Origin: a virus
Reading direction: 5' to 3' (one strand)
IMG/VR virus record: IMGVR_UViG_3300030107_001446
Coordinates: 76,244 to 140,243 of that record
Length of the DNA stretch: 64,000 nt
Positions 8,271 to 16,494 of the stretch are shown in pieces. Position 1 is the stretch's first letter. Every line of letters begins with the position of its first letter. The notes below the pieces were generated by a model. The model was not told the DNA's origin. It did no database searches and saw only the letters and a list, made by a program, of their open reading frames with translations. The position numbers and the translations under genes are program-made.

Positions 8271-8582
8271 ATGAAATTAACTGATGAGCAGATTGCTGAG
8301 GTAAACTCTAAAGGTTTAGGGTGTTCCGTTATTAAATCTGGTATCTCACCTGATGCTGCTAACGATAAGACGTTACCAACTAATGCGTATCTAATGGAGT
8401 TAGCAAAGGACGGTGAGACTTGGTTTGATCTTGTTATGGGTAACTCAGTTGATATATTTGACACATACTATGACATGCTAGGTGATGTCATTAAAAAGAT
8501 GTCCTACACTAAGGGCACAAGATCTCCAGGGATGTATACTAATCCCTCAGCAGCAAAGAAACCTAAGAAGAGTAAAAAATGA
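8271..8582 (+). CDS. Hypothetical cyanophage protein
   Basis: 103 residues; acidic helical N-terminal part (LTDEQIAEVNSKG) and a Lys/Pro-rich C-terminus (SAAKKPKKSKK). Two bases separate it from the preceding gene, and it overlaps the pyrE start by ATGA. No domain recognised. Confidence 0.65.
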   Translation: MKLTDEQIAEVNSKGLGCSVIKSGISPDAANDKTLPTNAYLMELAKDGETWFDLVMGNSVDIFDTYYDMLGDVIKKMSYTKGTRSPGMYTNPSAAKKPKKSKK

Positions 8583-9124
8583 CAGACCCAACGTATAAAG
8601 CATCACTACTCAAACTTCTCAAGGAGTTAGCATACAAGAAGGGTAACTTCAAACTATCATCTGGTAAGGAGACTGAGCATTATATTAATTGTAAACCTGT
8701 CACATTATCATGTGAAGGTAACGCACTTCTATCTACCTTGATGGTAAAGAAGTTAGACGAAGGATCGTCAGCAGTAGCTGGTCTTACTCTAGGTGGTGAC
8801 CCATTGGTTGTGGGTGTAGCACAGAGAGCATTCTATAGAGGAGGACACATCGATGCCCTTATTATTAGAAAGAATCCTAAAGACCATGGGACTAAAGAAG
8901 TAATTGAAGGTCCGAAACCTGAGAAAGGTGCGGTCATTACGGTATTAGAGGATGTAACTACCACAGGTGGTAGTGCTATGAAGGCAGTAAATATACTAAG
9001 AGGTGCGGGTTATACGGTTAACAAGGTGGTTGCTATCGTTGATAGGATGGAAGACCATAAGATATGGGAGCACAATAAGATAGAGTTTGTATCCCTGTTT
9101 AAATTGGAGGATATAATAGAATGA
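8579..9124 (+). CDS. pyrE: Orotate phosphoribosyltransferase
   Basis: 181 residues. It joins orotate and PRPP to make orotidine monophosphate in pyrimidine synthesis. The PRPP-binding signature VLEDVTTTGGSA is at residues 122-133, the LSSGKETEHYINCKP segment near residue 27 is the orotate/PRPP N-terminal motif, and the RKNPKDHGT flexible loop contains the catalytic Lys. The length is normal. It sits with thyX and glutaredoxin, and its ATG and stop both overlap neighbours, so it is translated with them. It would boost pyrimidine supply for phage DNA. Confidence 0.93.
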   Translation: MTDPTYKASLLKLLKELAYKKGNFKLSSGKETEHYINCKPVTLSCEGNALLSTLMVKKLDEGSSAVAGLTLGGDPLVVGVAQRAFYRGGHIDALIIRKNPKDHGTKEVIEGPKPEKGAVITVLEDVTTTGGSAMKAVNILRGAGYTVNKVVAIVDRMEDHKIWEHNKIEFVSLFKLEDIIE

Positions 9125-9366
9125 CAGTATACTTTGACCCTAGGAAACCTAAGAAATCTCCTGAGGAAATGACAGAAGAGGAAAAGAATTATGAGTTGGG
9201 GAAATCAGTTGTGACAGCAGTTGCTAACTTAACAGTAGTACCACTGGTTCTTATGCTAGTATGGAATGCAGTCATACCAGGCATCTTTGCCTTACCTACA
9301 TTGACATACTTTAGTGCACTAGGTTTGTATGTAATCGCTAAACTATTATTGAAGACACATGACTAA
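9121..9366 (+). CDS. Small protein with two membrane segments
   Basis: 81 residues: a charged N-terminus followed by two hydrophobic segments (about residues 32-52 and 57-75). The start overlaps pyrE (ATGA). No family recognised. Confidence 0.6.
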   Translation: MTVYFDPRKPKKSPEEMTEEEKNYELGKSVVTAVANLTVVPLVLMLVWNAVIPGIFALPTLTYFSALGLYVIAKLLLKTHD

Positions 9367-10006
9367 TTCACATCCATTGAGTGACAAGTTAGAAGATAAG
9401 ATAACTAATGAGACGTATGGTTTATTCCCAACACCTGTTAGTAAATTCTCAGTACCTAACCATGAAGAGTTGAAGAAGGAGATACTTCTATGGATGAAGG
9501 ACAATGAGATACTTAAGAAATCTGGCAGAGAAAGTATCACACACAATGTAGTGCAGGTAGGAGAAAATAATAAACTATTGAGAGATTTACCTGATGTTGC
9601 AGCTGCATTTGAAAGTGCTGTTGTCCTACACAATGACAACTCTATGCACTATAAGTTTAACCTAGGTGTTAATGAATCATACTTAGAGATAGCACAAGAG
9701 GGAGCAATCTATGCACCCCATGAGGTATCAAACTGTTTGTATCATTCAATCTACCTTGTTAACTTTGACCAGAATAAACACAGCAGTTATAAGTGGAGAA
9801 AGAATGTAGGGTCAAATCATTATCCTATAATGCAGGTAGATTCTAGTCAGATTACTCCATATAATATGACAGAAGCTACATTTAATATGAGTGAAGGTGA
9901 TATTATAACCTTCCCTGCTAATTTAACCTTCGGTTATGATAGTAATACTGCAAATGAATTGTTTACTATCAGTGCTAATATAGTTCCTACTACTGAAAAA
10001 GAATGA
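9359..10006 (+). CDS. Degenerate 2OG-oxygenase-like protein
   Basis: 215 residues. The start (YGLFPTPVSKFSVP) and the end (MSEGDIITFPANLTFGYDSN then FTISANI) match the frame of cyanophage 2OG-Fe(II) oxygenases. The metal ligands do not match: no HxD or HxH sits before the expected strand (YAPHEVSN instead), and the distal His is replaced in FPANLTFGY. It is probably catalytically inactive or has a changed metal site. It overlaps both neighbours and lies between a membrane protein and thyX. Confidence 0.55.
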   Translation: MTNSHPLSDKLEDKITNETYGLFPTPVSKFSVPNHEELKKEILLWMKDNEILKKSGRESITHNVVQVGENNKLLRDLPDVAAAFESAVVLHNDNSMHYKFNLGVNESYLEIAQEGAIYAPHEVSNCLYHSIYLVNFDQNKHSSYKWRKNVGSNHYPIMQVDSSQITPYNMTEATFNMSEGDIITFPANLTFGYDSNTANELFTISANIVPTTEKE

Positions 10007-10710
10007 CTAAAGTATGTTTAGTGAGTGTGACTCCCGATGCGGAGAAAACTATAGGATATGTTGCAAGAGTATCTAATCCAAACAATCAAGACAACCCTAA
10101 GGTAGCAGGACTACTAGCGTATTGTATTGAGCATGGACATTGGTCCATCTTTGAGCAAGCACACATGACGTTGGAGATTAATACGACACGTGGTATTGCA
10201 GCACAGATACTGAGGCATAGGTCATTCACATTCCAAGAGTTTAGTCAGAGATATGCTGATGCTAACCTACTTGAGAAGCCAGTGATACCTGAGCTACGAA
10301 GACAGGACACCAAGAATAGACAGAATAGCATCGATGACATTCAAGAAACGACGAAGGCATTTTTACAAGGCCGAATCTCTCAGTACTTTGCTGAAGGGAT
10401 GGATCTATACAATGAATTACTCCGTGAGGGGGTTGCGAAGGAGTGTGCGAGATTTGTTCTCCCGCTAGCTACACCAACTAGAATCTACATGACTGGCAGT
10501 GCTAGGTCATGGATGCACTACATACAGTTACGTACCGCTAACGGTACACAGAAGGAGCACATGGACGTAGCAAACCTATGTCGAGACCACTTCATCTGTA
10601 ACTTCCCTACAATATCTAAAGCATTAGGATGGTGTCCTGATGTAGAGGACTGTGATTGCAGTTATGATGATACATGGGGAGACACACAACCTTGTTTACG
10701 AATAGACTAA
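10003..10710 (+). CDS. thyX: Flavin-dependent thymidylate synthase
   Basis: 235 residues. ThyX makes dTMP from dUMP using FAD, NADPH and methylene-tetrahydrofolate. The family signature appears as RHRSFTFQEFSQRY at residues 71-84 (usual form RHRxxSxNExSxRY). A conserved C-terminal RTANGTQKEH segment that binds dUMP is near residue 177. The length is typical. It overlaps genes on both sides by ATGA or TAATG. With pyrE and glutaredoxin it forms a nucleotide-supply group. Confidence 0.95.
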   Translation: MTKVCLVSVTPDAEKTIGYVARVSNPNNQDNPKVAGLLAYCIEHGHWSIFEQAHMTLEINTTRGIAAQILRHRSFTFQEFSQRYADANLLEKPVIPELRRQDTKNRQNSIDDIQETTKAFLQGRISQYFAEGMDLYNELLREGVAKECARFVLPLATPTRIYMTGSARSWMHYIQLRTANGTQKEHMDVANLCRDHFICNFPTISKALGWCPDVEDCDCSYDDTWGDTQPCLRID

Positions 10711-10940
10711 TGCCAACATATCCAGTAATAAATAATAAAACAGGGGAGACTAAAGAACTTTCCATGTCTATATCTTCTTATGATGAGTGGAGAAAGGACA
10801 ATCCCGATTGGGATAAAGACTGGTCCAAAGGGACTGGTGGAGTTACATATGGAGATCCGAAACAATCGGATGGATTTAAAGAAGTAATGAGTAAAGTCCA
10901 AGAGAAACATCCAACTGCGAACCTGTCGAGGTACACATAA
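10710..10940 (+). CDS. Conserved cyanophage hypothetical (MPTYPV protein)
   Basis: 76 residues from the ATG that shares a base with the thyX stop; a longer upstream start would lie inside thyX and is not needed. The pattern MPTYPVINNKTGETKELSM, YDEWRKDNPDWDKDW recurs in T4-like cyanophages as I recall, without known function. It lies directly before phoH. Confidence 0.68.
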   Translation: MPTYPVINNKTGETKELSMSISSYDEWRKDNPDWDKDWSKGTGGVTYGDPKQSDGFKEVMSKVQEKHPTANLSRYT

Positions 10941-10943
10941 ATT

Positions 10944-11708
10944 ATGCCAGTACGTAAGAAGAAGAACGGCAACGGTAATGGTAACGGAAACGGTACCGTA
11001 TCAAGAGCAATGAAGAAGAAACCGCCCATCAATCTTGAGCATCTCAGGACTATAACTCCATTGACAGACCATCAACAAGATGTCTTCAATGCGTTTGCTG
11101 ATGGAAAGAATCTTGTATTACATGGTGCAGCAGGTACTGGTAAGACATTTATCAGTCTCTACCTAGCACTACAGGCAGTATTAGAACCATCTTCTCCATA
11201 CCAGAGAGTATATATTGTTAGGTCTCTTGTCCCTACAAGAGAGATCGGATTCCTACCAGGTGATGAGGAAGACAAGTCTAACCTATATCAGACACCATAT
11301 AAAAACATGGTGCGATATATGTTTAACATGCCTGATGAAGGAGCATTCAAAGTATTATATGAAAACCTAAGAAACCAAGGATCAATAGACTTCTGGTCTA
11401 CTTCTTTCTTGCGTGGCATAACACTTGACAGAGCCATTATAATAGTAGATGAGTTCTCTAACCTAAACTTCCATGAGTTAGACAGTATTGTCACTCGTGT
11501 TGGTCAGGATAGTAGAATTATATTCTCAGGAGACTACATGCAGTCTGACCTAGTAAAACAACAAGAAAGGTCAGGAGTCTTAGACTTTATGAAGATTACT
11601 CAGTCAATGGATGCATTTAGTTGCACCGAGTTTGATATAAGTGATATAGTAAGGTCAGGATTCATTCGAGAATACCTGATAACTAAAATTAATATGGGTT
11701 TTGATTAA
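10944..11708 (+). CDS. phoH: PhoH-like P-loop ATPase
   Basis: 254 residues. After a basic start with five Asn-Gly repeats (residues 8-17) comes the Walker A motif GAAGTGKT at residues 61-68. The Walker B AIIIVDEFSN follows near residue 165, and SGDYMQSDL fits the PhoH sensor region. PhoH proteins are phosphate-starvation-linked ATPases related to helicase domains, and phoH is a standard marker gene of cyanophages; the phage role is uncertain. It overlaps the next gene by one base. Confidence 0.92.
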   Translation: MPVRKKKNGNGNGNGNGTVSRAMKKKPPINLEHLRTITPLTDHQQDVFNAFADGKNLVLHGAAGTGKTFISLYLALQAVLEPSSPYQRVYIVRSLVPTREIGFLPGDEEDKSNLYQTPYKNMVRYMFNMPDEGAFKVLYENLRNQGSIDFWSTSFLRGITLDRAIIIVDEFSNLNFHELDSIVTRVGQDSRIIFSGDYMQSDLVKQQERSGVLDFMKITQSMDAFSCTEFDISDIVRSGFIREYLITKINMGFD

Positions 11709-12382
11709 TGTTTAAACATATAGGTCCAGCAGTTCCCATAAAAGAACTGCAGACTCGTACCATGGACTCTGGTCGTTTCTATAAGATAGATAGTGCCTGG
11801 TTGCCAAGTGTCACAACGGTTGTGTCAAACGCAACTAAAGATGGTATACTGAAGTGGCAGAAGCGAGTTGGTTTCGCTGAAGCAGAGAAGGTCAGACGTG
11901 CGTCAGCATGGAGAGGCACTCAGTACCATAACTTAGTGGAGCATTATCTTAACAATGAATTGGAAAAAATTGAGGAAAGCGAAGGTCTTCCCAAGTACCT
12001 TTTTAGGGCTGCTCGTGAGACTCTTGATAGGATTTCTGATGTTGTTGCTATTGAAGCCCCTCTTTTCTCTCGCAATTTGGGTATTGCTGGCCGTGTTGAT
12101 TGCATTGCCAGCTTTGATTCTGAACTTGCTATTATAGATTTCAAGACAACAAAGAATCTTAAGAAAGAAGAGCACTTAGATAAATTCTTTGTGCAAGAAG
12201 CAGCATATGCTTACATGTATTATGAGATGACAGGTGTGGAGGTAGATAAACTTGTTACCTTATCTGTTGCTGAAGATGGTACTACTCAGGTAGTGCAGAA
12301 ATATGATAAGATACCTTACATAGATACCCTCATAGATTGGATTAAATTATACCATGAAGAAATCGGAACTGATACACTATAG
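11708..12382 (+). CDS. RecB/PD-(D/E)XK family exonuclease
   Basis: 224 residues. It has the layout of RecB-type nuclease domains: RGTQYHNLVE near residue 69 (His74), GRVDCIA with Asp131, then AIIDFKTTK with Asp144 and Lys146 as the D-(D/E)xK site, and the C-terminal QxxxYAYMYYEMTG helix. It probably degrades or processes DNA ends in recombination or host DNA breakdown. The stretch from about 11975 to 12130 is unusually rich in T-ending codons (CTT, GCT, GTT, ATT) compared with the A-ending codons around it. Confidence 0.82.
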   Translation: MFKHIGPAVPIKELQTRTMDSGRFYKIDSAWLPSVTTVVSNATKDGILKWQKRVGFAEAEKVRRASAWRGTQYHNLVEHYLNNELEKIEESEGLPKYLFRAARETLDRISDVVAIEAPLFSRNLGIAGRVDCIASFDSELAIIDFKTTKNLKKEEHLDKFFVQEAAYAYMYYEMTGVEVDKLVTLSVAEDGTTQVVQKYDKIPYIDTLIDWIKLYHEEIGTDTL

Positions 12383-12539
12383 ACTTCAAGCAATGCTACG
12401 AGAGAATACCTTCAGTGATTTGGAATACTTGGGTGTTAAAGAAGATAGCATTGGTATCCCACAGCATTGGTATAATATTGGTGGACATGAGGTACCAGTT
12501 GATTCTATAGAAGAGTTAGAGAGTGTAGATGAAGAGTGA
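12354..12539 (+). CDS. Hypothetical 61-residue protein
   Basis: Overlaps the nuclease gene by 29 nt and the next gene by 11 nt. Acidic C-terminal half. No recognised domain. The chained overlaps support it. Confidence 0.55.
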   Translation: MKKSELIHYRLQAMLRENTFSDLEYLGVKEDSIGIPQHWYNIGGHEVPVDSIEELESVDEE

Positions 12540-13158
12540 TGTCCTAAGCGTACCATTCTATAAGTTCTACTACCCTGAGGAGAAGAGAGATGGTGTGCTA
12601 CAGACCCTTAAGGGTCTTAGCTACAGACACAATGACACCAACTGGATTTGGGATGGGGTACCTTTGGATGGTGTAGGAGGCAGTGACCTCTATAATATAC
12701 CTGACCTCAAGGATCTTTTCGACTGGATGCAAGACTGCATGGCCGAAATCGAGGAAGATATGGGTATCACTACAAATATGGTGTGTAATTCTGCATGGGC
12801 TAATCTAAATAAGACTGGGGAGTGGTTCTTTGACCACACTCATTCAAATTGTTTTATGTCCAGTAACTATTACGCATCAGGTGATTACAATGACGTAACA
12901 CATTGGGTGCATCCTAATCCATGGTTTCACTACTCTAATATATGGCCTTGCGGTGCATGGACAGAGGAGAAATACAACCTAGTCCACAATGAACCTACCG
13001 AAGCAGGTAAGTTTATTGTATTTCCACCTGCTATACAACACAGAGCATTGCCAAATACATCTAAAGATGATAGAATAACCATAGCAGCAAATTGGTTCCC
13101 CACAGGACTAATTAATGCAAGTGGAGTATCCCACCTAAACGTTAAAGTTATACAATGA
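12529..13158 (+). CDS. 2OG-Fe(II) oxygenase
   Basis: 209 residues. The cyanophage oxygenase pattern is present: VPFYKFYYPEE start, WANLNKTGEWFFDHTHSN with an HxH metal site, a beta segment SSNYYASGD, then GKFIVFPPAIQHRALPNTS with the distal His and DRITIAANW with the 2-oxoglutarate Arg. All key residues look intact. The substrate is unknown. It is embedded in the replication/transcription block and overlaps gp33. Confidence 0.82.
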   Translation: MKSDVLSVPFYKFYYPEEKRDGVLQTLKGLSYRHNDTNWIWDGVPLDGVGGSDLYNIPDLKDLFDWMQDCMAEIEEDMGITTNMVCNSAWANLNKTGEWFFDHTHSNCFMSSNYYASGDYNDVTHWVHPNPWFHYSNIWPCGAWTEEKYNLVHNEPTEAGKFIVFPPAIQHRALPNTSKDDRITIAANWFPTGLINASGVSHLNVKVIQ

Positions 13159-13400
13159 AAGAGATAGAGGATAAGTTTATGACACAGGGGAAGTTTACTT
13201 CGCTTGTAGAGGACAGACATAAAGCAAGCAACGGACTAATCAATTATATTGAAGCAGTAGCTTCTGTGTGCGAAGAGTTTGATATAGAGGTAACTACAGT
13301 TGGTAAACTGATATCTAAACCTCTAAAAGATAAGATTAAATGGGACGCACAGCAACTTAATTATATTAAACGGACAAGTAGAGGCATTTTAAACCTATGA
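13155..13400 (+). CDS. 33: Late transcription co-activator gp33-like
   Basis: 81 residues. The pattern KFTSLVEDRHKA, INYIEAVASVCEEFDIE, KLISKPLKDKI matches my recollection of cyanophage gp33. In T4, gp33 links RNA polymerase beta-flap to the sliding clamp and with gp55 switches on late genes. It is shorter than T4 gp33 (112 residues), as is usual in cyanophages. Position just before gp32 is as expected. The presence of TATAAATA promoters in this genome agrees with a gp33/gp55 late system. Confidence 0.75.
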   Translation: MKEIEDKFMTQGKFTSLVEDRHKASNGLINYIEAVASVCEEFDIEVTTVGKLISKPLKDKIKWDAQQLNYIKRTSRGILNL

Positions 13401-13762
13401 AGGACGACTTTTTTAAATCAGAAGTAGTGCAGGAAGAATTGGAAGAGATTCAAGCATGTTATACTGAACTCTTGAAGATGTCATCTGGACTCAAGGAATT
13501 TTCTCCATCAGAGAGACTAGACCATATTGAGAAGACATTAGAGTTAGTAGCAAAGCAGAAAGTATTCTATGCACGGTTACAATTAGCTGCAAACGAGTTA
13601 CAGGATGATGACAGTGCTAAAGCAATTAAAGAAAGGATTGACATAATGAGCGATCAGCAGTATAGTACTGGTATGAATCTTATGGTTGTCCTTGATAGTA
13701 TGGAGCAGAAGCTACGTACATGGAGACAAGAACTAAAGGAGCAGGGAGTTGAAAATGGATAA
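13397..13762 (+). CDS. DUF1825-like coiled-coil protein
   Basis: 121 residues, almost entirely helical. The pattern DDFFKSEVVQEELEEIQ, then HIEKTLELVAKQKVFYARLQLA and a C-terminal helix with MEQKLRTWRQEL, resembles the DUF1825 family found in cyanobacteria and their phages. Function unknown. It overlaps gp33 and the small DNA-binding protein that follows, so all three are probably made together. Confidence 0.7.
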   Translation: MKDDFFKSEVVQEELEEIQACYTELLKMSSGLKEFSPSERLDHIEKTLELVAKQKVFYARLQLAANELQDDDSAKAIKERIDIMSDQQYSTGMNLMVVLDSMEQKLRTWRQELKEQGVENG

Positions 13763-13928
13763 ACGACAGGTTACTGTAACTTTTCCTAAAGAAGAGTTAT
13801 ATATCCTGGAGGATCTCCAACAACTCAAGGAGGACTACGATATTAACGTGTCTAAGTTCCTCAGACGTGCCATAAAGACTGCTGTCAATGAGCATCGCTC
13901 AAAGATGGATGGTCATTGGCCTAAATAG
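13755..13928 (+). CDS. Ribbon-helix-helix DNA-binding protein
   Basis: 57 residues. It has an N-terminal beta strand KRQVTVTFPKE, a first helix EELYILEDLQQLKEDY, and a second helix INVSKFLRRAIKTAVNEH. This is the arrangement of Arc/CopG-type ribbon-helix-helix repressors, which bind DNA as dimers. Its ATG overlaps the stop of the DUF1825-like gene, and it lies just before gp32, so it may control this operon or gp32. Its stop codon falls inside a CTAAATA motif. Confidence 0.72.
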   Translation: MDKRQVTVTFPKEELYILEDLQQLKEDYDINVSKFLRRAIKTAVNEHRSKMDGHWPK

Positions 13929-13942
13929 TACGCTACTATAAT
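13916..13942 (+). promoter_or_regulatory. Promoter for gp32
   Basis: TATAAT at 13937-13942 with a weak TTGGCC at 13916-13921 (15-nt spacing) and a CTAAATA motif at 13921-13927. It lies 43 nt before gp32, which also has a GGAGA ribosome binding site. Overlap of a host-type and a late-type box could allow expression at more than one time. Confidence 0.5.
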
Positions 13943-13984
13943 CCAGTAGCAAATATCACAATACAATTACGGAGACAAATACAA

Positions 13985-14905
13985 ATGTCATTTTCTAGCC
14001 TAAAGAAAAAGTCTGGTACATTCGCCAAACTAACTCAAGAGATTGAGAAACTATCTAAACCTCAAGGGCAAGGTGGTCCTGATGAAAGACTCTGGAAACC
14101 AGAGGTAGATAAGTCAGGTAATGGTTATGCTGTTATTAGATTCCTTCCTGAGCCTGAAGGTGAAGACCTTCCATGGGCACAAATTTGGAGTCATGCATTC
14201 CAAGGACCAGGTGGTTGGTATATTGAGAACTCTCTCACTACACTTAACCAGAAGGATCCTGTGGGTGAATTGAATAGGACACTATGGAATAGTGGACTAG
14301 ATGCTGATAAAGATACTGCTCGTAAGCAAAAGCGTAAGCTATCTTACTACAGTAACATCTATGTTGTTAAGGATCAACTACATCCAGAAAATGAAGGAAA
14401 AACATTCCTTTACAAGTATGGTAAGAAAATCCATGACAAGATTGCTTCAGCAATGCAACCTCAATTTGAGGATGAGACACCAATCAATCCCTTTGATTTG
14501 TGGAAAGGTGCTAACTTCAAGATCAAGATCCAGACCATTGGTGGATACTGGAACTATGATAAGAGTGAGTTTGATGTACCAAGCACGTTAGGTGATTTTG
14601 ATGATGAAAAACTTGAGAAGATTTGGAAGTCACAATACTCTCTTAAAGAGTTTACTGACCTTAAGAACTTCAAGAGTTATGAGCAGTTATCTGCCAGATT
14701 GAATTTAGTATTGAATAAAAGCACTAAAGCAACCGTCCAATCTAATGAGGAAGACGAAGAATTAGTTGCATTTGATAGTCCAGTTGTTAAAGCGGACCCT
14801 ACACCCACCAAAACCAGTGGATTTGGTGCTAAAATAGAAGAAATAGAAGAGTCAGGTGATTCACCAGATTTATCCTATTTCGCTGCTCTAGCTAACGAAG
14901 ACTAA
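13985..14905 (+). CDS. 32: Single-stranded DNA-binding protein gp32
   Basis: 306 residues, the expected length. gp32 coats single-stranded DNA in replication, repair and recombination. The N-terminal basic/helix segment (MSFSSLKKKS) for cooperative binding is present, followed by the DNA-binding core (YAVIRFLPEPEGEDLPWAQIW, then the aromatic-rich FQGPGGWYIENSLTTL and YYSNIYVVKD). The C-terminus is acidic (NEEDEE and following) for contacts with other replication proteins. The T4 zinc site (His-Cys cluster) is not present: no cysteines occur in the whole protein. Confidence 0.93.
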   Translation: MSFSSLKKKSGTFAKLTQEIEKLSKPQGQGGPDERLWKPEVDKSGNGYAVIRFLPEPEGEDLPWAQIWSHAFQGPGGWYIENSLTTLNQKDPVGELNRTLWNSGLDADKDTARKQKRKLSYYSNIYVVKDQLHPENEGKTFLYKYGKKIHDKIASAMQPQFEDETPINPFDLWKGANFKIKIQTIGGYWNYDKSEFDVPSTLGDFDDEKLEKIWKSQYSLKEFTDLKNFKSYEQLSARLNLVLNKSTKATVQSNEEDEELVAFDSPVVKADPTPTKTSGFGAKIEEIEESGDSPDLSYFAALANED

Positions 14906-15216
14906 TGAAAAAACTATTAATGATTCCCATCCTCCTTATTGGTGTTGCTACACCGATTAAGGCAGAAGCACTAACTTGGAAAGAGTTTTGGGAACCATTT
15001 GTAGAATCATATCATTATGGACATGATCATGGATCTGGACATTGGGAAGATTGGAGGTATGACCACTATCACGGTGGTCACCACCATCATCACCGTCCAA
15101 GACGGAGAAAAGTCTGTGAGAAACTCATAACTGAGAAGGAATGGGTAAGAGGGGGCAACCCGCATGGTCGTGGCTACTGGCACGAACACACTAGACTTCA
15201 CACATATTATTGCTAA
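14905..15216 (+). CDS. Secreted His-rich small protein
   Basis: 103 residues. A signal peptide (MKKLLMIPILLIGVATPIKA) precedes a mature part that is extremely rich in His, Tyr, Trp and Asp/Gly between about residues 36 and 66, with runs such as HYHGGHHHHHRPRRRK. Two cysteines lie in the C-terminal part. Such a composition suggests divalent metal binding in the periplasm or outside the cell. The ATG overlaps the gp32 stop (TAATG), so it is made with gp32, and a terminator follows. No family recognised. Confidence 0.62.
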   Translation: MKKLLMIPILLIGVATPIKAEALTWKEFWEPFVESYHYGHDHGSGHWEDWRYDHYHGGHHHHHRPRRRKVCEKLITEKEWVRGGNPHGRGYWHEHTRLHTYYC

Positions 15217-15232
15217 TTCAGATCAAGAAAAA

Positions 15233-15258
15233 CCCCCGAAAAAATCGGGGGTATTTTT
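15233..15258. terminator. Bidirectional terminator between convergent genes
   Basis: CCCCCGA (15233-15239) and TCGGGGG (15245-15251) form a strong stem with T-rich tails on both strands. It separates the + strand gp32 unit from the minus-strand gene that ends at 15282. Confidence 0.92.
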
Positions 15259-15281
15259 TTGCCTGGAGGGTCGAGTAGGTA

Positions 15282-15530
15282 TTAATGCCTACTCCTAAAA
15301 CAATGGTATCCGCAACGTTGTGGATTGTTTTTATCCTTAACTGCACGAGTATTCCATCCTGGAGGTGCACTAGGACGACCTTTTCCTTCTTTCATTTCTT
15401 GTTGAGTCTTGATTACGAAGAACTCATCAGTAGTTTTCCATGGTAAAGTTGCTACTCTACCCTTTCTATCGTTAAACGATTCAAAATCTGTGGAATCGAA
15501 ATTTAATTCGTATGCTTGCATCTTGGACAT
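15282..15530 (-). CDS. Hypothetical, single-gene minus-strand unit
   Basis: 82 residues from the ATG at 15530. A longer in-frame ATG at 15578 is rejected because it falls on the -35 box of a good promoter. The product has a basic C-terminus (RCGYHCFRSRH) and no domain I recognise. It has its own host-type promoter and a strong terminator, so it is expressed as a single gene, likely early. Confidence 0.62.
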   Translation of the reverse strand: MSKMQAYELNFDSTDFESFNDRKGRVATLPWKTTDEFFVIKTQQEMKEGKGRPSAPPGWNTRAVKDKNNPQRCGYHCFRSRH

Positions 15531-15549
15531 ATTTGGGGTTACTGCTGTT

Positions 15550-15578
15550 ATTATATAGGCAATACGAGTAAAATGCAA
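15550..15578 (-). promoter_or_regulatory. Host-type sigma70 promoter (minus strand)
   Basis: On the minus strand TTGCAT (15578-15573), a 17-nt spacer and a perfect TATAAT (15555-15550). Transcription would start near 15543, 13 nt before the ATG at 15530. Confidence 0.75.
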
Positions 15579-15633
15579 GCTGATATATTACCGTGTCCCT
15601 TCCTGACACAAACTTTATTAAGGAATCGTAACA

Positions 15634-16494
15634 TTACCCACTTCCATACTGGTTAGAAGTCGTGGTTGGGGAATCATTAGTTGTTGAAGTTGTTACTGTA
15701 ACCGAAGAATCTGATAATGTTTGTCCTTCTCCTATAGTTGCAGCAGATGTGTCAAACGTCCTAGAAGAGTAATCTTGCTCTGAAGCAAAATCAATAGTAC
15801 TGTCTAAACCAATATTTGTGACGTATGCCTCTTTAACAGTTACGAATTGCTCTTGGACGGTATTCTTCGATTTCTTGGCATTTGTCTCTTCGTTAGTTTC
15901 GCTATTTGGAAGATAATCGACCAAATTCTTAAATTCCTCTACAAACCCACCTAAGTATTGTTTGCGTAAAAGGTAAATATTGCGTTTATAGTTATTTCTC
16001 TCAGATTCGTAATCATAGACAGAAATGGGTCTTACGGTATCTGCCTTTCCTACCACAGTACCGTCAGGACGTGTATATGCCCAATTTTCAGGAACTTCCA
16101 TTCCTGGTTTAATTAGCACTCTACCCTTTGTATCTCTAATTTTCTGAGTAACCCAATGATGGACAGAATCGGGACTTTCGTATTCTGAATCAATATATCT
16201 TTCTAGCTCATCCTCGGTCATAGGCCATTCATCGTATACATTGAGGATATTATTACAAAGTAGTACCACCCAGTCATATTGCATATCACCATAAAAATCA
16301 TATGCAACCTGATCAGGTCTTTGGTTGTTTTTAATGGTATATTGAGAAAATCCCATTATAATGTCAGATAAGTCTTCACGGATCTTGATTCTTCTGAAGA
16401 TATTCTTCGCAAGACTGTATGGATCAACGTTATTCTGTCTATAACTGGTTGTCCTTACATAGACCTCTGGTAGATATGAGAAATAATTAGACAT
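15634..16494 (-). CDS. 53: Baseplate wedge protein gp53
   Basis: 286 residues. The start YFSYLPEVYVR, then the conserved segment DVAYDFYGDMQYDWVVLLCN-like (here QVAYDFYGDMQYDWVVLLCN) with MTEDELERYID, identifies gp53. gp53 joins neighbouring wedges when the T4 baseplate assembles. The final 90 residues are Ser/Thr-rich and look like an added disordered tail. It is next to gp48 with start and stop touching, both on the minus strand, opposite to nearly all other structural genes. Confidence 0.85.
   Translation of the reverse strand: MSNYFSYLPEVYVRTTSYRQNNVDPYSLAKNIFRRIKIREDLSDIIMGFSQYTIKNNQRPDQVAYDFYGDMQYDWVVLLCNNILNVYDEWPMTEDELERYIDSEYESPDSVHHWVTQKIRDTKGRVLIKPGMEVPENWAYTRPDGTVVGKADTVRPISVYDYESERNNYKRNIYLLRKQYLGGFVEEFKNLVDYLPNSETNEETNAKKSKNTVQEQFVTVKEAYVTNIGLDSTIDFASEQDYSSRTFDTSAATIGEGQTLSDSSVTVTTSTTNDSPTTTSNQYGSG

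Noticed and set aside
11933-12175. Several frames on both strands inside the RecB-like nuclease
   Set aside because: They arise from the T-rich codon stretch of the nuclease itself; the nuclease motifs run straight through.
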